From Nocardioides cremeus (GTDB lineage Bacteria > Actinomycetota > Actinomycetes > Propionibacteriales > Nocardioidaceae): 64,000 nt of DNA. Shown here one piece after another: positions 9,396 through 17,546 of this stretch (the first letter of the stretch is position 1; each line of letters opens with the position of its first letter). The notes under the pieces are model-generated. The model had not been told where the DNA came from. It did no database searches and was given only the letters and a program-made list of their open reading frames with translations. Made by a program: the position numbers and the translations under genes. The stretch covers positions 106,504 to 170,503 of the forward strand of contig NZ_JAULSC010000008.1 in NCBI RefSeq assembly GCF_030518195.1. The letters run 5' to 3'.

Positions 9396-10034
9396 TTACT
9401 TGACAAGGTAGATCGTGGCGAAAAGTCCGATCCAGACGACGTCGACGAAGTGCCAGTAGTACGAGACGACGATCGCGCTGACGGCCTGCTCGTGGGTGAA
9501 CTTGCGGGCCAGGTAGGTGCGCCCCAGCACGAGGAGGAAGGCGATCAGGCCACCCGCCACGTGGATGCCGTGGAAGCCGGTGGTCAGGTAGAACATCGAG
9601 CCGTAGGCCGAGTCCTGCATCGTGACGCCCTCCTGCACGAGGTTGGCGTACTCGACGGCCTGGCCGGCCACGAAGACCGAGCCCATCAGGTAGGTCAGGA
9701 TGAACCACTCCCGCAGGCCCCACAGCTTGAACTGCAGCAGCGAGCCGGTGCGCCCCGCCTGGCCGCGCTCGGCGGCGAAGACGCCGAGCTGGCAGGTCAA
9801 CGATGACAGCACCAGGATCGTGGTGTTGGCCAGTGCGAAGGGCACGTCGAGGAGCTGGGTGTTCTGCTCCCACAGGTCCGGACTGACCGAGCGGATCGTG
9901 AAGTACGCCGCGAAGAGCGCCGCGAAGAACATCAGCTCGCTCGAGAGCCAGATGATGGTCCCGACACTGACCATGCTGGGTCGGTCGTGGTGCCCGTGCA
10001 GACGGGATGCTGGGAGGGTTGCCGCTGTCGCCAC
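9396..10034 (-). CDS. ctaE: Cytochrome c oxidase subunit III
   Basis: Structural subunit III of the aa3 oxidase, 212 residues with five membrane helices, ending [23 protein letters not shown] as in the family. The open frame continues upstream, but GTG 10034 ([10 protein letters not shown]) gives the usual actinobacterial length. It also lies where a transcript from the promoter at 10041-10069 should begin, so the mRNA is probably leaderless. It heads the ctaE-qcrC-qcrA-qcrB operon, an arrangement conserved across actinobacteria. Confidence 0.95.
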   Translation of the reverse strand: MATAATLPASRLHGHHDRPSMVSVGTIIWLSSELMFFAALFAAYFTIRSVSPDLWEQNTQLLDVPFALANTTILVLSSLTCQLGVFAAERGQAGRTGSLLQFKLWGLREWFILTYLMGSVFVAGQAVEYANLVQEGVTMQDSAYGSMFYLTTGFHGIHVAGGLIAFLLVLGRTYLARKFTHEQAVSAIVVSYYWHFVDVVWIGLFATIYLVK

Positions 10035-10040
10035 AGGAGC

Positions 10041-10069
10041 ATTATGTCCTGCGATCTGAACGAGGTCAC
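10041..10069 (-). promoter_or_regulatory. Promoter of ctaE-qcrCAB, leaderless start
   Basis: Read on the minus strand, a -35-like GTGACC (10069-10064) and a good -10 CATAAT (10046-10041) are separated by exactly 17 bases. The -10 lies six bases before the GTG at 10034, so initiation would fall at or next to the start codon. Confidence 0.6.
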
Positions 10070-10149
10070 CCCGACCCCCGGTTAGCGCCGGGTCATAAAG
10101 TTCACAACGTGCCGTTCCCCGCTCCAGCCCCCTCGCAGGAGGTCTCGCC

Positions 10150-11082
10150 GTGCTCGCGATGACCGTCGGGGCCGACCTGCCCGCCTTCTCCCTGGGAGAG
10201 GTCCTCGGGCAGTGGTCGCTGGCCCCCGTGCCCACGGTCGCGACCGCCTGGGTGGTGGGCCTCTACCTGCTGGGCGTGCAGCGTCTGCGCGCCCGCGGGG
10301 ACAACTGGCCGGTCGGGCGCACCGTCGCCTTCGTGTGCGGGGGGATGGGCTCGTTCTACTTCGCGACGGCCTCGGGGCTGGCGGCGTACGACACGACGCT
10401 GCTGAGCGTGCACATGGTCCAGCACATGACCCTGTCGATGCTGGTGCCGCTCGCGCTGGCGCTGGGCGCCCCGGTGACCCTCGCGCTGCGCACGCTGCCG
10501 CGGCGCCCGCGCGGCTGGCTGTTGGCGCTGTTGCACTCGCGCCTGGCCAAGGTGCTCTCCTTCGCGCCGTTGGCGTTCCTGCTCTACATCGTCTCGCCGT
10601 GGGCGCTCTACTTCACCGACTGGTACCGCGCCTCGCTGGAGTCGGTCCTCGTGCACGAGATGATGCACGTGCACCTCGTGGCGGTGGGCGCGCTGTTCTT
10701 CTGGCCGCTGGTGGGCATCGACCCGCTGCCCGGTCGCCACGGCTACCCCTTCCGGATGCTGCTCACGGTGCTCACGCTGCCCTTCCACGCCTTCCTGGGC
10801 GTCACGATCATGGGCCAGTCCACCCTGCTGGGCGGCGACTACTACCCGCGCCTGCGCGAGGGGTCGATGGGCTCGTGGCTGCCCGACCCCTACGACGACC
10901 AGGAGCTGGCCGGCGGCATCCTGTGGGGCTCGGGCGACCTGATCGCCCTGACGTTCTTCGCGGTGCTCTTCACCCAGTGGGTGCGCTCCTCGATGGCCGA
11001 GGCCAAGCGCGAGGACCGGCGCCTGGACAGGCTGGAGGCGCGCGAGCAGGCCGCGGCGTCCGCCCGCACCGGCGACGGGTAG
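10150..11082 (+). CDS. Cytochrome c oxidase assembly protein, Caa3_CtaG family
   Basis: Polytopic membrane protein of 310 residues with about seven helices, of the Caa3-type CtaG family linked to copper delivery or heme-copper oxidase assembly. Conserved His/Met-rich spots fit metal handling: [12 protein letters not shown] and [10 protein letters not shown], plus PFHAFLGV. The C-terminal tail is charged ([17 protein letters not shown]). GTG 10150 is supported by a perfect Shine-Dalgarno, AGGAGG at 10137-10142, seven bases upstream. It is divergent from ctaE, which supports an oxidase role. It is not homologous to the Cox11-type CtaG. Confidence 0.8.
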   Translation: MLAMTVGADLPAFSLGEVLGQWSLAPVPTVATAWVVGLYLLGVQRLRARGDNWPVGRTVAFVCGGMGSFYFATASGLAAYDTTLLSVHMVQHMTLSMLVPLALALGAPVTLALRTLPRRPRGWLLALLHSRLAKVLSFAPLAFLLYIVSPWALYFTDWYRASLESVLVHEMMHVHLVAVGALFFWPLVGIDPLPGRHGYPFRMLLTVLTLPFHAFLGVTIMGQSTLLGGDYYPRLREGSMGSWLPDPYDDQELAGGILWGSGDLIALTFFAVLFTQWVRSSMAEAKREDRRLDRLEAREQAAASARTGDG

Positions 11083-11092
11083 CATCGCCGGC

Positions 11093-11515
11093 GTGAGCGA
11101 CACCACTGCCTCCCGCACGCCGTTGAAGGTGCTCGTCTACAGCGACGACGTCAACACCCGCAAGCAGGTCATCCTGGCGCTGGGCCGACGCCCGCACCCG
11201 GACCTGCCCGAGCTGGAGTACGTCGAGGTCGCCACCGAGCCGGTCGTCATCCAGAACATGGACGCCGGCCACATCTCGCTCGCGATCCTCGACGGCGAGG
11301 CCGTGCCCGCCGGCGGCATGGGCATCGCCAAGCAGCTCAAGGACGAGATCCACCAGTGCCCGCCGGTGGTCGTCCTCACCGGCCGCCCCCAGGACGCCTG
11401 GCTGGCCACCTGGTCGCGCGCGGAGGCGGCCGTGCCGCACCCGATCGACCCCCTCCAGCTGGCCGAGGCCGTGGTCGCGCTGCTGCGCGCCCGCGTGCCC
11501 GCCACCACCGCCTGA
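11093..11515 (+). CDS. Receiver-domain protein lacking an output domain
   Basis: Single receiver (CheY-like) domain, 140 residues. The acidic pair D18-D19, likely phosphoacceptor D67 (LAILDGE) and T96 (VVLTGR) are present. The conserved lysine of the KPxDP motif is replaced by histidine (H116 in PHPIDP), so ordinary phospho-signalling may be altered. Start GTG 11093. No kinase is adjacent; the gene ends two bases before trpD and is probably cotranscribed with it. The target is unknown. Confidence 0.7.
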   Translation: MSDTTASRTPLKVLVYSDDVNTRKQVILALGRRPHPDLPELEYVEVATEPVVIQNMDAGHISLAILDGEAVPAGGMGIAKQLKDEIHQCPPVVVLTGRPQDAWLATWSRAEAAVPHPIDPLQLAEAVVALLRARVPATTA

Positions 11516-11517
11516 GC

Positions 11518-12540
11518 GTGGGCGCCTGGCCCGAGGTCCTGGGCGCGCTGGTCGCGGGGGAGGACCTGAGCGCCGCCCAGACCGGGTGGGCGATGGGCGA
11601 GATCCTCGCCGGCCAGGCCACCGAGGCCCAGATCGCCGGCTTCGCCGTCGCGCTGCGCGCCAAGGGCGAGAGCATCGAGGAGGTGCTCGGCCTGGTCGAG
11701 GCGATGTACGACGTCGCCACGCCGCTGAGCGTGCCGGGGCGCACCCTCGACGTCGTCGGCACCGGTGGTGACCGGTCGATGTCGGTGAACATCTCGACCA
11801 TGGCCGCGATCGTCGCCGCCGGTGCGGGCGCGCGGGTGGTCAAGCACGGCAACCGCTCGGCCTCCTCGACCTCCGGCACCGCCGACGTGCTCGAGGTGCT
11901 CGGGGTCCGCCTCGACCTGCCGGCCGCCCGGGTGGCCGAGGTCGCTGAGGAGGCCGGCATCACCTTCTGCTTCGCCTCCGCCTTCCACCCCGCGCTGCGC
12001 CACGCGGCCGTGCCGCGGCGCGAGCTCGGCATCGGCACCACCTTCAACCTGCTCGGCCCGCTGGCCAACCCCTCGCGCCCGGCCGCCCAGGCCATCGGCT
12101 GCGCCTACGCCGGCAAGCCGCCGCTGATGGCCGGGGTCTTCGCCCGCCGCGGCGTCGACGCCTGGGTCTTCCGCGGCGACGACGGCCTCGACGAGCTGAC
12201 CACGACCACCACCTCGTCGCTGTGGGTGGTCCACGACGGCGAGGTCCGCACCGCCACGGTCGACCCGGCGGCGCTGGGCCTCGCCCCGGCGACCACCGAC
12301 GACCTGCGCGGCGGCGACGCGGCCCACAACGCCGACGTCGTACGACGCGTGCTCGCGGGGGAGCGCGGGCCCGTGCGCGAGGCGGTGCTGCTCAACGCCG
12401 GCGCGGCCCTGGCCGTGCACGACGAGCCCGCCGCCGACCCGCTGCCGGCCCTGGCCGCCGGCATCGAGCGCGCCGCCCGCGCCGTCGACTCCGGCGCCGC
12501 CGCCTCGACCCTGCAGCGCTGGGTCGAGGTCTCCCGCTGA
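11518..12540 (+). CDS. trpD: Anthranilate phosphoribosyltransferase
   Basis: Second step of tryptophan synthesis: anthranilate plus PRPP gives N-(5'-phosphoribosyl)anthranilate. The 340-residue protein has the full family pattern: [16 protein letters not shown] (PRPP site), [31 protein letters not shown] and the acidic GDDGLDELT metal site. The frame is open upstream, but GTG 11518 sits two bases after the preceding stop and gives the normal length. No other trp genes are in the window. The stop codon is the first three bases of a 22-bp repeat array. Confidence 0.95.
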   Translation: MGAWPEVLGALVAGEDLSAAQTGWAMGEILAGQATEAQIAGFAVALRAKGESIEEVLGLVEAMYDVATPLSVPGRTLDVVGTGGDRSMSVNISTMAAIVAAGAGARVVKHGNRSASSTSGTADVLEVLGVRLDLPAARVAEVAEEAGITFCFASAFHPALRHAAVPRRELGIGTTFNLLGPLANPSRPAAQAIGCAYAGKPPLMAGVFARRGVDAWVFRGDDGLDELTTTTTSSLWVVHDGEVRTATVDPAALGLAPATTDDLRGGDAAHNADVVRRVLAGERGPVREAVLLNAGAALAVHDEPAADPLPALAAGIERAARAVDSGAAASTLQRWVEVSR

Positions 12541-12756
12541 CCCGGCCTGAATATCCCGCCCACCCGGCCTGAACTTCCCCCCGAGTCGGCCTGAACTTCC
12601 CCCCGAGTCGGCCCGGACTTCGCCCCGACCCGGCCTGAACTTCGCGCGGGCTGGTCGGGACCCCGGGGGGTGCTGGAGAGGGCCGACTCGTCGGGAGATT
12701 CAGGCCGGCTCGACGCGAAGTTCGGGCCGGGTCAGCGTGAAGTTTGGGCCGGGTCG
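12538..12756. repeat. Facing arrays of a 22-bp unit between convergent genes (copy 1)
   Basis: Five forward units run head to tail with exact 22-bp spacing from 12538, 12560, 12582, 12604 and 12626, sharing the core ACCCGGCCTGAACTTC. Three inverted units lie at 12691-12712, 12713-12734 and 12735-12756, with a half unit near 12679. The central 43 bases (12648-12690) are unlike the unit. The first forward unit starts with the TGA stop of trpD. The transcript of either strand could fold into one long imperfect stem, so bidirectional termination is a plausible role. A second such array is at 41845-42084. Confidence 0.85.
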
Positions 12757-12760
12757 GCGG

Positions 12761-13405
12761 TCAGGCGGGGGCGAGGTCGAGCACGTAGGCCTCGCCCTCG
12801 CGGTGGAAGCCCAGGTGGTCGTAGTAGGCGCCGACCATGCCGGGGGCGGTGACCACGCGGCGGAAGCCGAGCTCGCGCAGCGCGTCGCTGCGCCGCCAGA
12901 CGAACTCGCCGGGCGTGAAGTCGCGGAAGCGCGGGGTGACGTAGTCGAGGCGCACCTGGGCCACGTCGCCCAGGTCGCCCTCGCGCCGCACCACCACGAC
13001 CCCGACGGTTTCGTCGCCGCGCTGGACCAGGAAGGCGTGGTCGTCGTGGGGGTCGGGCCGGCCGTCGAAGTCGGGCTGGAAGCGGGCGATGTCGGCCCGG
13101 TGGGTGCGCAGCACGTGGTGCAGGTAGACGTCGTCGGCGCGGACCTCGAGGACCTCGAAGACGTGGTCGTCGTGGCGGTGGCCGAGCAGCTTGACCAGGA
13201 ACCAGACGTTGATGGCGCTGGTGACCGCGTTGAGGCCGACCATCGGCCAGACCTCGATGATGGCGTTGAAGACCAGGAGCGCGACCCCGGCGGCGAGGTT
13301 GAGCACCCGGAAGCGCAGCACCCGCTGCTGCATCAGCGAGAAGACCAGCAGGGCGCTGCCGCCCCAGCCGAGTACGTCGAGCCAGTAGTCGGCCAGGAGG
13401 TCCAC
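12761..13405 (-). CDS. Membrane protein with C-terminal GNAT-like domain
   Basis: 214 residues, unknown function. Residues 1-75 form three short membrane helices resembling the YgjV-type inner-membrane family (LGWGGSALLVFSLMQQ, FRVLNLAAGVALLVFN, GLNAVTSAINVWFLVKLL). From about residue 90 the protein is soluble and ends like an N-acetyltransferase (GFRRVVTAPGMVGAYYDHLGF). Start GTG 13405. It is first in line after an AsnC-type RAM protein on the same strand (9 bp apart). The stop lies next to the inverted half of the 22-bp repeat array. The family labels are my reading. Confidence 0.65.
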   Translation of the reverse strand: MDLLADYWLDVLGWGGSALLVFSLMQQRVLRFRVLNLAAGVALLVFNAIIEVWPMVGLNAVTSAINVWFLVKLLGHRHDDHVFEVLEVRADDVYLHHVLRTHRADIARFQPDFDGRPDPHDDHAFLVQRGDETVGVVVVRREGDLGDVAQVRLDYVTPRFRDFTPGEFVWRRSDALRELGFRRVVTAPGMVGAYYDHLGFHREGEAYVLDLAPA

Positions 13406-13413
13406 GGGCGGTC

Positions 13414-13692
13414 TCAGTCGAGCCCGAGGGAGAAGGCGCTCTCGAGGTCGTGGCGGGAGTAGGCGCGGAACGCGATGTGGGTCTCGGTCGACGTCACGCC
13501 GGGGACCTTGTTGAGGGTGTCGGCCACGACGCTGGCGACCTCGTCGTGGTCACGGACCCGGACCAGGGCGATCAGGTCGATCTGCCCGGTGACGGAGTAG
13601 ACCTCGGAGACCCCCTCGAGGGCGGCGATCTGCTCGGCCACCTCGGGGATGCGGGCGACGTCGGCCTTGACGAAGACGATGGCGGTGATCAC
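13414..13692 (-). CDS. Lrp/AsnC ligand-binding (RAM) domain protein
   Basis: Stand-alone RAM domain of 92 residues without a DNA-binding helix-turn-helix; it matches the small actinobacterial family starting VITAIVFVKADVARIPEVAE. Such domains bind amino acids as dimers or larger assemblies. A nearer upstream GTG at 13701 would add three residues; 13692 is preferred because the family begins with ITAIV. It lies between the exonuclease fusion upstream and the membrane protein downstream on the same strand; no regulatory target is evident. Confidence 0.8.
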   Translation of the reverse strand: MITAIVFVKADVARIPEVAEQIAALEGVSEVYSVTGQIDLIALVRVRDHDEVASVVADTLNKVPGVTSTETHIAFRAYSRHDLESAFSLGLD

Positions 13693-13710
13693 GCAGGTCA
13701 CCGTAGCGCC

Positions 13711-15501
13711 TCAGCGCGCGGGACGGTGGGCGGTGGCGAGCGGGCGGCGCTCGTCGTCGGGCACCAGCCGGCGCCGCGACTCGGCGACCGCGTCGTGCAC
13801 CGCGAGGTGGCGGGTCGCCCCGGCCACCGGGCAGGCCCACTCGCCCGTGACCTCGACCAGGCGCACCTGGTCGAGCTCGAGCCAGCGCAGGATCTTCTCG
13901 GTCTCCTCGGCGCTGGCGGCCGGCACCGGGCCGGGGGCGTCGCGCACGGTCTCGGCCGCGGCGCGCAGCTGGTCGACGTAGGCGTGGGCGTCGGCACCGG
14001 CCGGGATCACCCCGGCGGCGGCGAGCCGGCCGTGGCGCACCACGTGCACCGCCCAGCGGCCGTCGTCCTCGCGGCGTGCGGCCACCACCTCGGGGCAGCC
14101 GGTCAGCGCGCTGAGCCGCTGGGTGCGGGCCGCGGCGCGCACGAAGGAGGCGAGCCGGTCGCGGTGGGAGCCGGCCTCCTCGAAGCGCTCGTCGGCGGCC
14201 AGCAGGCTCATGCGGTGGTTGATGGTCTCCACGACGTCGTCGGGACGGCGCAGCAGCGCGTCGCGCAGCTGGCGCACGAGGGCGGCGTACGACAGCTCGT
14301 CGACGCTGCCGTCGCAGGGCGCCAGGCACTTGCCCATCTCGGCGAGCACGCAGGCGCTGCGCGAGGGTCGGCGTGCCAGCCGGTCGGTGCACTGGCGCAC
14401 CGGGAACGTCTCGTGCAGCGCCGACAGGCAGCTCTCGGCGGCGCGCTTGGAGGAGAACGGGCCGAGGTAGTCGGCGTCGTCCTCGAGGACCCGGGTGACC
14501 AGCGAGAGCCGCGGCCACGGCTCGCGGGTGAGCTTGAGGAAGTGCATCTTCTCGGGGAAGCGGGAGCGCCGGTTGTAGCGCGGCTTGTGCTCGGCGATCA
14601 GGCGCAGCTCGCGCACCTGCGCCTCGAGAGGGGTCGCGCACTCGACGTGGTCGACACGGTCGGCCAGCCGCACCATCTCGCCCATGCGCGAGCGGGTCTC
14701 GGAGGCAGTGAAGTAGGAGCGGACACGGGTGCGCAGGTCGCGGGAGGTGCCGACGTAGAGCACCCGCTCGTGGTCGTCGCGGAAGAGGTAGACGCCCGGC
14801 GCGTGCGGCAGCTGCTCGGCGAGGTGGCGCTTCTTGCGCTGGGCGGCGCTGACGCGCGCGGAGAAGGTCTGCAGCTCCTCGAGGGTCTGCACACCGACGC
14901 TGCCCAGGCGGGCGAAGAGCCCGTGCAGCACGTCGACGGTGGCGCGGGCGTCGGCGAGCGCGCGGTGGTTGGGCGTGGTCTCGGCGCCGAAGAGACGGGC
15001 CAGGGAGGAGAGCTTGCAGTTGGGGGCGTCGTCGCGGGTGATGACCCGGCGCGCGACCTTGGCGGTGTCGACCACCTCGAAGCGCGGCCAGGGGCGTTGC
15101 TGCTCGGCGGCGAAGTGCTGCAGGAAGCCGACGTCGAAGGGCGCGTTGTGGGCCACCAGCACGCAGCCGGCGGCGAACTCGAGGAAGGCGGGCAGTGCGG
15201 ACTCGATGCCGGGGGAGTCGGCGACCATCGTGTTGGTGATGCCGGTGAGCACCGAGATGAACGGCGGGATGGTGGTGTGCGGGTTGACCAGGGTCTGGAA
15301 CTCCCCGAGCACCTCGCCGCCGCGCACCTTGACCGCGCCGATCTCGGTGATCATCGCCCCGTGCGCCGCCGAGCCGCCGGTCGTCTCGAGGTCGACCACG
15401 CAGAAGGTGAGGTCGCGCAGCGGACGGCCCAGCTCGTCGAAGCTCAGCTGCGCCTCCCGCGGCGGGGTGCTGGTGACGGTCTGCGCACGGGCCCTGCTCA
15501 T
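13711..15501 (-). CDS. DEDDh exonuclease fused to a UvrC-type GIY-YIG domain
   Basis: DNA repair nuclease of 596 residues. Residues about 30-200 form a DnaQ/epsilon-type 3'-5' exonuclease with VVDLETTG (Exo I) and PNHRALADARAT (Exo III with the catalytic His). Residues about 225-310 form a GIY-YIG domain (PGVYLFRDDHERVLYVGTS) as in the N-terminal half of UvrC and in Cho. The rest resembles the UvrC middle region, with a Cys cluster at about 378-390 (SACVLAEMGKCLAPC) and a UVR-like segment. ATG 15501 is chosen; the frame stays open far upstream without coding character. It is divergent from the NYN-domain gene. This fusion is known in actinobacteria; the substrate is uncertain. Confidence 0.85.
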   Translation of the reverse strand: MSRARAQTVTSTPPREAQLSFDELGRPLRDLTFCVVDLETTGGSAAHGAMITEIGAVKVRGGEVLGEFQTLVNPHTTIPPFISVLTGITNTMVADSPGIESALPAFLEFAAGCVLVAHNAPFDVGFLQHFAAEQQRPWPRFEVVDTAKVARRVITRDDAPNCKLSSLARLFGAETTPNHRALADARATVDVLHGLFARLGSVGVQTLEELQTFSARVSAAQRKKRHLAEQLPHAPGVYLFRDDHERVLYVGTSRDLRTRVRSYFTASETRSRMGEMVRLADRVDHVECATPLEAQVRELRLIAEHKPRYNRRSRFPEKMHFLKLTREPWPRLSLVTRVLEDDADYLGPFSSKRAAESCLSALHETFPVRQCTDRLARRPSRSACVLAEMGKCLAPCDGSVDELSYAALVRQLRDALLRRPDDVVETINHRMSLLAADERFEEAGSHRDRLASFVRAAARTQRLSALTGCPEVVAARREDDGRWAVHVVRHGRLAAAGVIPAGADAHAYVDQLRAAAETVRDAPGPVPAASAEETEKILRWLELDQVRLVEVTGEWACPVAGATRHLAVHDAVAESRRRLVPDDERRPLATAHRPAR

Positions 15502-15604
15502 GGTGGCGACGCTAGGCGCCGGCACCGACAGTGCGCGGTAGGCGCGCGCCCTAGGGTGGGCACAGGTGCGGTCGAGGACCGGTGTCGAGCAGTGAGGAGG
15601 CGGG

Positions 15605-16930
15605 GTGGCGGAGCACGAGCACGCTGCCGGCGCCGACGGCGATGCCGAGGTCGCGCTGGAGGACCTGCCGGTCGCGGTGCGCACGCGGGTCGTCGCCGTG
15701 GTCGCCTCGGTGCTGCCGGAGGTCACCGGGCTGCCGCCCGCGCTGCGGCGGGTGGCCGGCTTCGCGCCGGCCCGCCGGGCGCGCCTGGGAGGTACGGCGA
15801 TCGCGGCCGCCCTGGCCGACCCCGACCTGCGCGAGCGGGCCGCCCACCAGGTCGCCACGGCCCGTGCCACGGAGGTCGCGGCGCTGCGCGAGGGCGGGTC
15901 GGGCGACGCGCTGGAGGACGCGGCGCTCGGGTGGCTGCTGCGCCCCCGCGGCTGGACCCGGCGCCTCGACGACGCGGTCAGCACGGTGGCGGCACGCGAG
16001 GAGAGCGCCGAGCGCTCCCGCGAGGCGCGGCTGACCGAGCGGGCCGAGCAGGCCGAGCAGGCGGTGCGCGAGGCGCGCGCGAGCCACCGCGCCCAGCTGG
16101 ACGAGCAGAAGTCGGAGAACGCGACGCTGCGTCGCCGGCTCGGCGAGACGCGGGCCGCCGAGCGTGCGGTGCGCGAGGAGCTGGAGCAGGCGCGCGCCGA
16201 GGTCGAGGGCGCCCAGGCGCGGGAGCAGGCGGCGCTGGCGGCACAGGAGAAGGAGCTGCGGCGGCTGCGGGCCCGGGTCGAGACGCTCGAGGCGCAGGCC
16301 CAGGCCCAGAGCCAGGCGCAGCGCCGCGCGGACCGCACCGAGCGCGACGACGCCACCGCCCGAGCCCGGGTGCTGCTCGAGACGCTCGTCGACGCCGCCG
16401 CTGGGCTGCGCCGTGAGCTCGGCCTTCCGGCGGGCTCGACGGCGCCGGGGGAGTCGGTGGAGCAGCGGCTGGAGGACGACGCCGCCCGGGACGGCGCCCG
16501 TGCGGTGAGCGCACCGATCACGGCCTCGGTGCTCGAGCAGCACCTGGCGCTGCCGCAGGCCCGGCTGGTCGTCGACGGCTACAACGTCACCAAGACCGTG
16601 TGGTCGTCGACCTCGCTGGAGACCCAGCGCTCCCGGCTGCTGGCCCTGCTGGCGCCGCTGGTCGCGCGCACGCGCGCGGAGACGACCGTGGTCTTCGACG
16701 CCGCCGAGGTCGACGTGCGCCCCGGCGTCACCGCGCCGCGCGGCGTCAAGGTGCTCTTCAGCCCGTACGGCGTCATCGCCGACCGGGTCATCGAGGACCT
16801 CGTCGCCGCCGAGCCCGAGGGCCGCGTGGTGGTCGTCGTCACCGACGACCAGGAGCTGCGGGCCCGGACGCGTGCGCGGGGCGTGCGGCACGTGTCGTCG
16901 CGGGTGCTGCTGGACCTGCTGGCGCGCTGA
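15605..16930 (+). CDS. NYN-domain (YacP-like) RNA-binding protein with coiled coil
   Basis: 441 residues. An N-terminal helical region (about 20-120) precedes a long coiled coil of Glu/Arg/Ala heptads (about 125-265). A C-terminal NYN domain with PIN-like nuclease fold (about 300-440) follows, with RLVVDGYNVTK and acidic residues in VVFDAAEVD and VVVTDDQELR. The family is linked to RNA processing or decay; an actual nuclease activity here is inference. Start GTG 15605 is preceded by GAGGAGGCGGG, an overlong purine-rich Shine-Dalgarno. Confidence 0.8.
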   Translation: MAEHEHAAGADGDAEVALEDLPVAVRTRVVAVVASVLPEVTGLPPALRRVAGFAPARRARLGGTAIAAALADPDLRERAAHQVATARATEVAALREGGSGDALEDAALGWLLRPRGWTRRLDDAVSTVAAREESAERSREARLTERAEQAEQAVREARASHRAQLDEQKSENATLRRRLGETRAAERAVREELEQARAEVEGAQAREQAALAAQEKELRRLRARVETLEAQAQAQSQAQRRADRTERDDATARARVLLETLVDAAAGLRRELGLPAGSTAPGESVEQRLEDDAARDGARAVSAPITASVLEQHLALPQARLVVDGYNVTKTVWSSTSLETQRSRLLALLAPLVARTRAETTVVFDAAEVDVRPGVTAPRGVKVLFSPYGVIADRVIEDLVAAEPEGRVVVVVTDDQELRARTRARGVRHVSSRVLLDLLAR

Positions 16931-17036
16931 GCGCACCCGCGGACAGCCCGCCGGCAGCCCGTCGCGACACGCCGGGACACGCCGTCGGTGTGTCGCCGCG
17001 GCGCCGTTGTCGGTGGCCCCTGCCAGCCTCACCTGC

Positions 17037-17243
17037 ATGACGACGAGAATCGACTGCGACACCTGTGTGGTCCGGGGACTGGCCTGCCACGACTGCGTGG
17101 TCTCCGTGCTGCTGGGGCCGCCGCCCGAGCTGACCATCGACGACGACGAGAGGGCGGCGCTCGACGCGCTGGCCGCGGGCGGGCTGGTGCCTCCGCTGCG
17201 GCTGGTCGAGCCGGTCAGCGGCCCCGAGGCCGAGTCGGCCTGA
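17037..17243 (+). CDS. Small conserved CxxC protein
   Basis: Sixty-eight-residue soluble protein. Three cysteine pairs or near pairs cluster at the N-terminus (CDTCVVRGLACHDC), which fits a small zinc- or Fe-S-binding module; the rest is acidic and Leu/Pro-rich. ATG 17037 is chosen although the frame is open to 16872, because the extension has no coding character. I recognise it as a short protein found next to NlpC/P60 genes in related actinobacteria, but its function is unknown. It lies just upstream of the riboswitch. Confidence 0.65.
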   Translation: MTTRIDCDTCVVRGLACHDCVVSVLLGPPPELTIDDDERAALDALAAGGLVPPLRLVEPVSGPEAESA

Positions 17244-17369
17244 CCGGGCGAGACCCGGCCGCCGGTCCAGGCAACCTGTGGTGCATGTGACCTGTGTGAC
17301 ACGGGTGGCTCCTGGGGCTGCGACGTCCGCAAATTCGATGGCGACGCGCGGCGGATGATTGGTCTCGGC

Positions 17370-17536
17370 GCCGGCCAGCGACTAACGTCCGTGGCTGGTG
17401 TCCGTGGGAGTGGATCGTCCTGGTCCGCGCGGACACCGCGTCGAGTCCGGAGCGCACGCGCTCGGGAGCCGGGGAACCATCGGTCGTGGGGTCGCACCCT
17501 CCTGCTCACCCGGCAGACGTCGATAGCTGAGGGAGA
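17370..17536 (+). ncRNA. Probable c-di-AMP (ydaO-yuaA type) riboswitch
   Basis: The 303-base untranslated region before the NlpC/P60 gene contains the conserved core blocks of this class: GGAGCCGGGGAACC at 17465-17478, GGGGT with CGCACC at 17488-17498, and a 3' block GACGTCGATAGCTGAGGG at 17516-17533 resembling the usual GACAGCTAACC. Variable paired segments lie between, e.g. GGTGTCCG and CGGACACC around 17397 and 17430. In actinobacteria this riboswitch controls cell-wall hydrolases and resuscitation factors, usually switching them off when c-di-AMP is bound. Boundaries are approximate. Confidence 0.6.
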
Positions 17537-17546
17537 CCGCCCACTC

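Noticed and set aside
12538..12756. CRISPR array
   Set aside because: Units are directly abutting with no unique spacers, occur in both orientations and have no cas genes nearby.
13450..16416. Long plus-strand frame of nearly 1000 codons
   Set aside because: Antisense to the RAM-domain and exonuclease genes and out of frame with the NYN gene; no recognisable domain.
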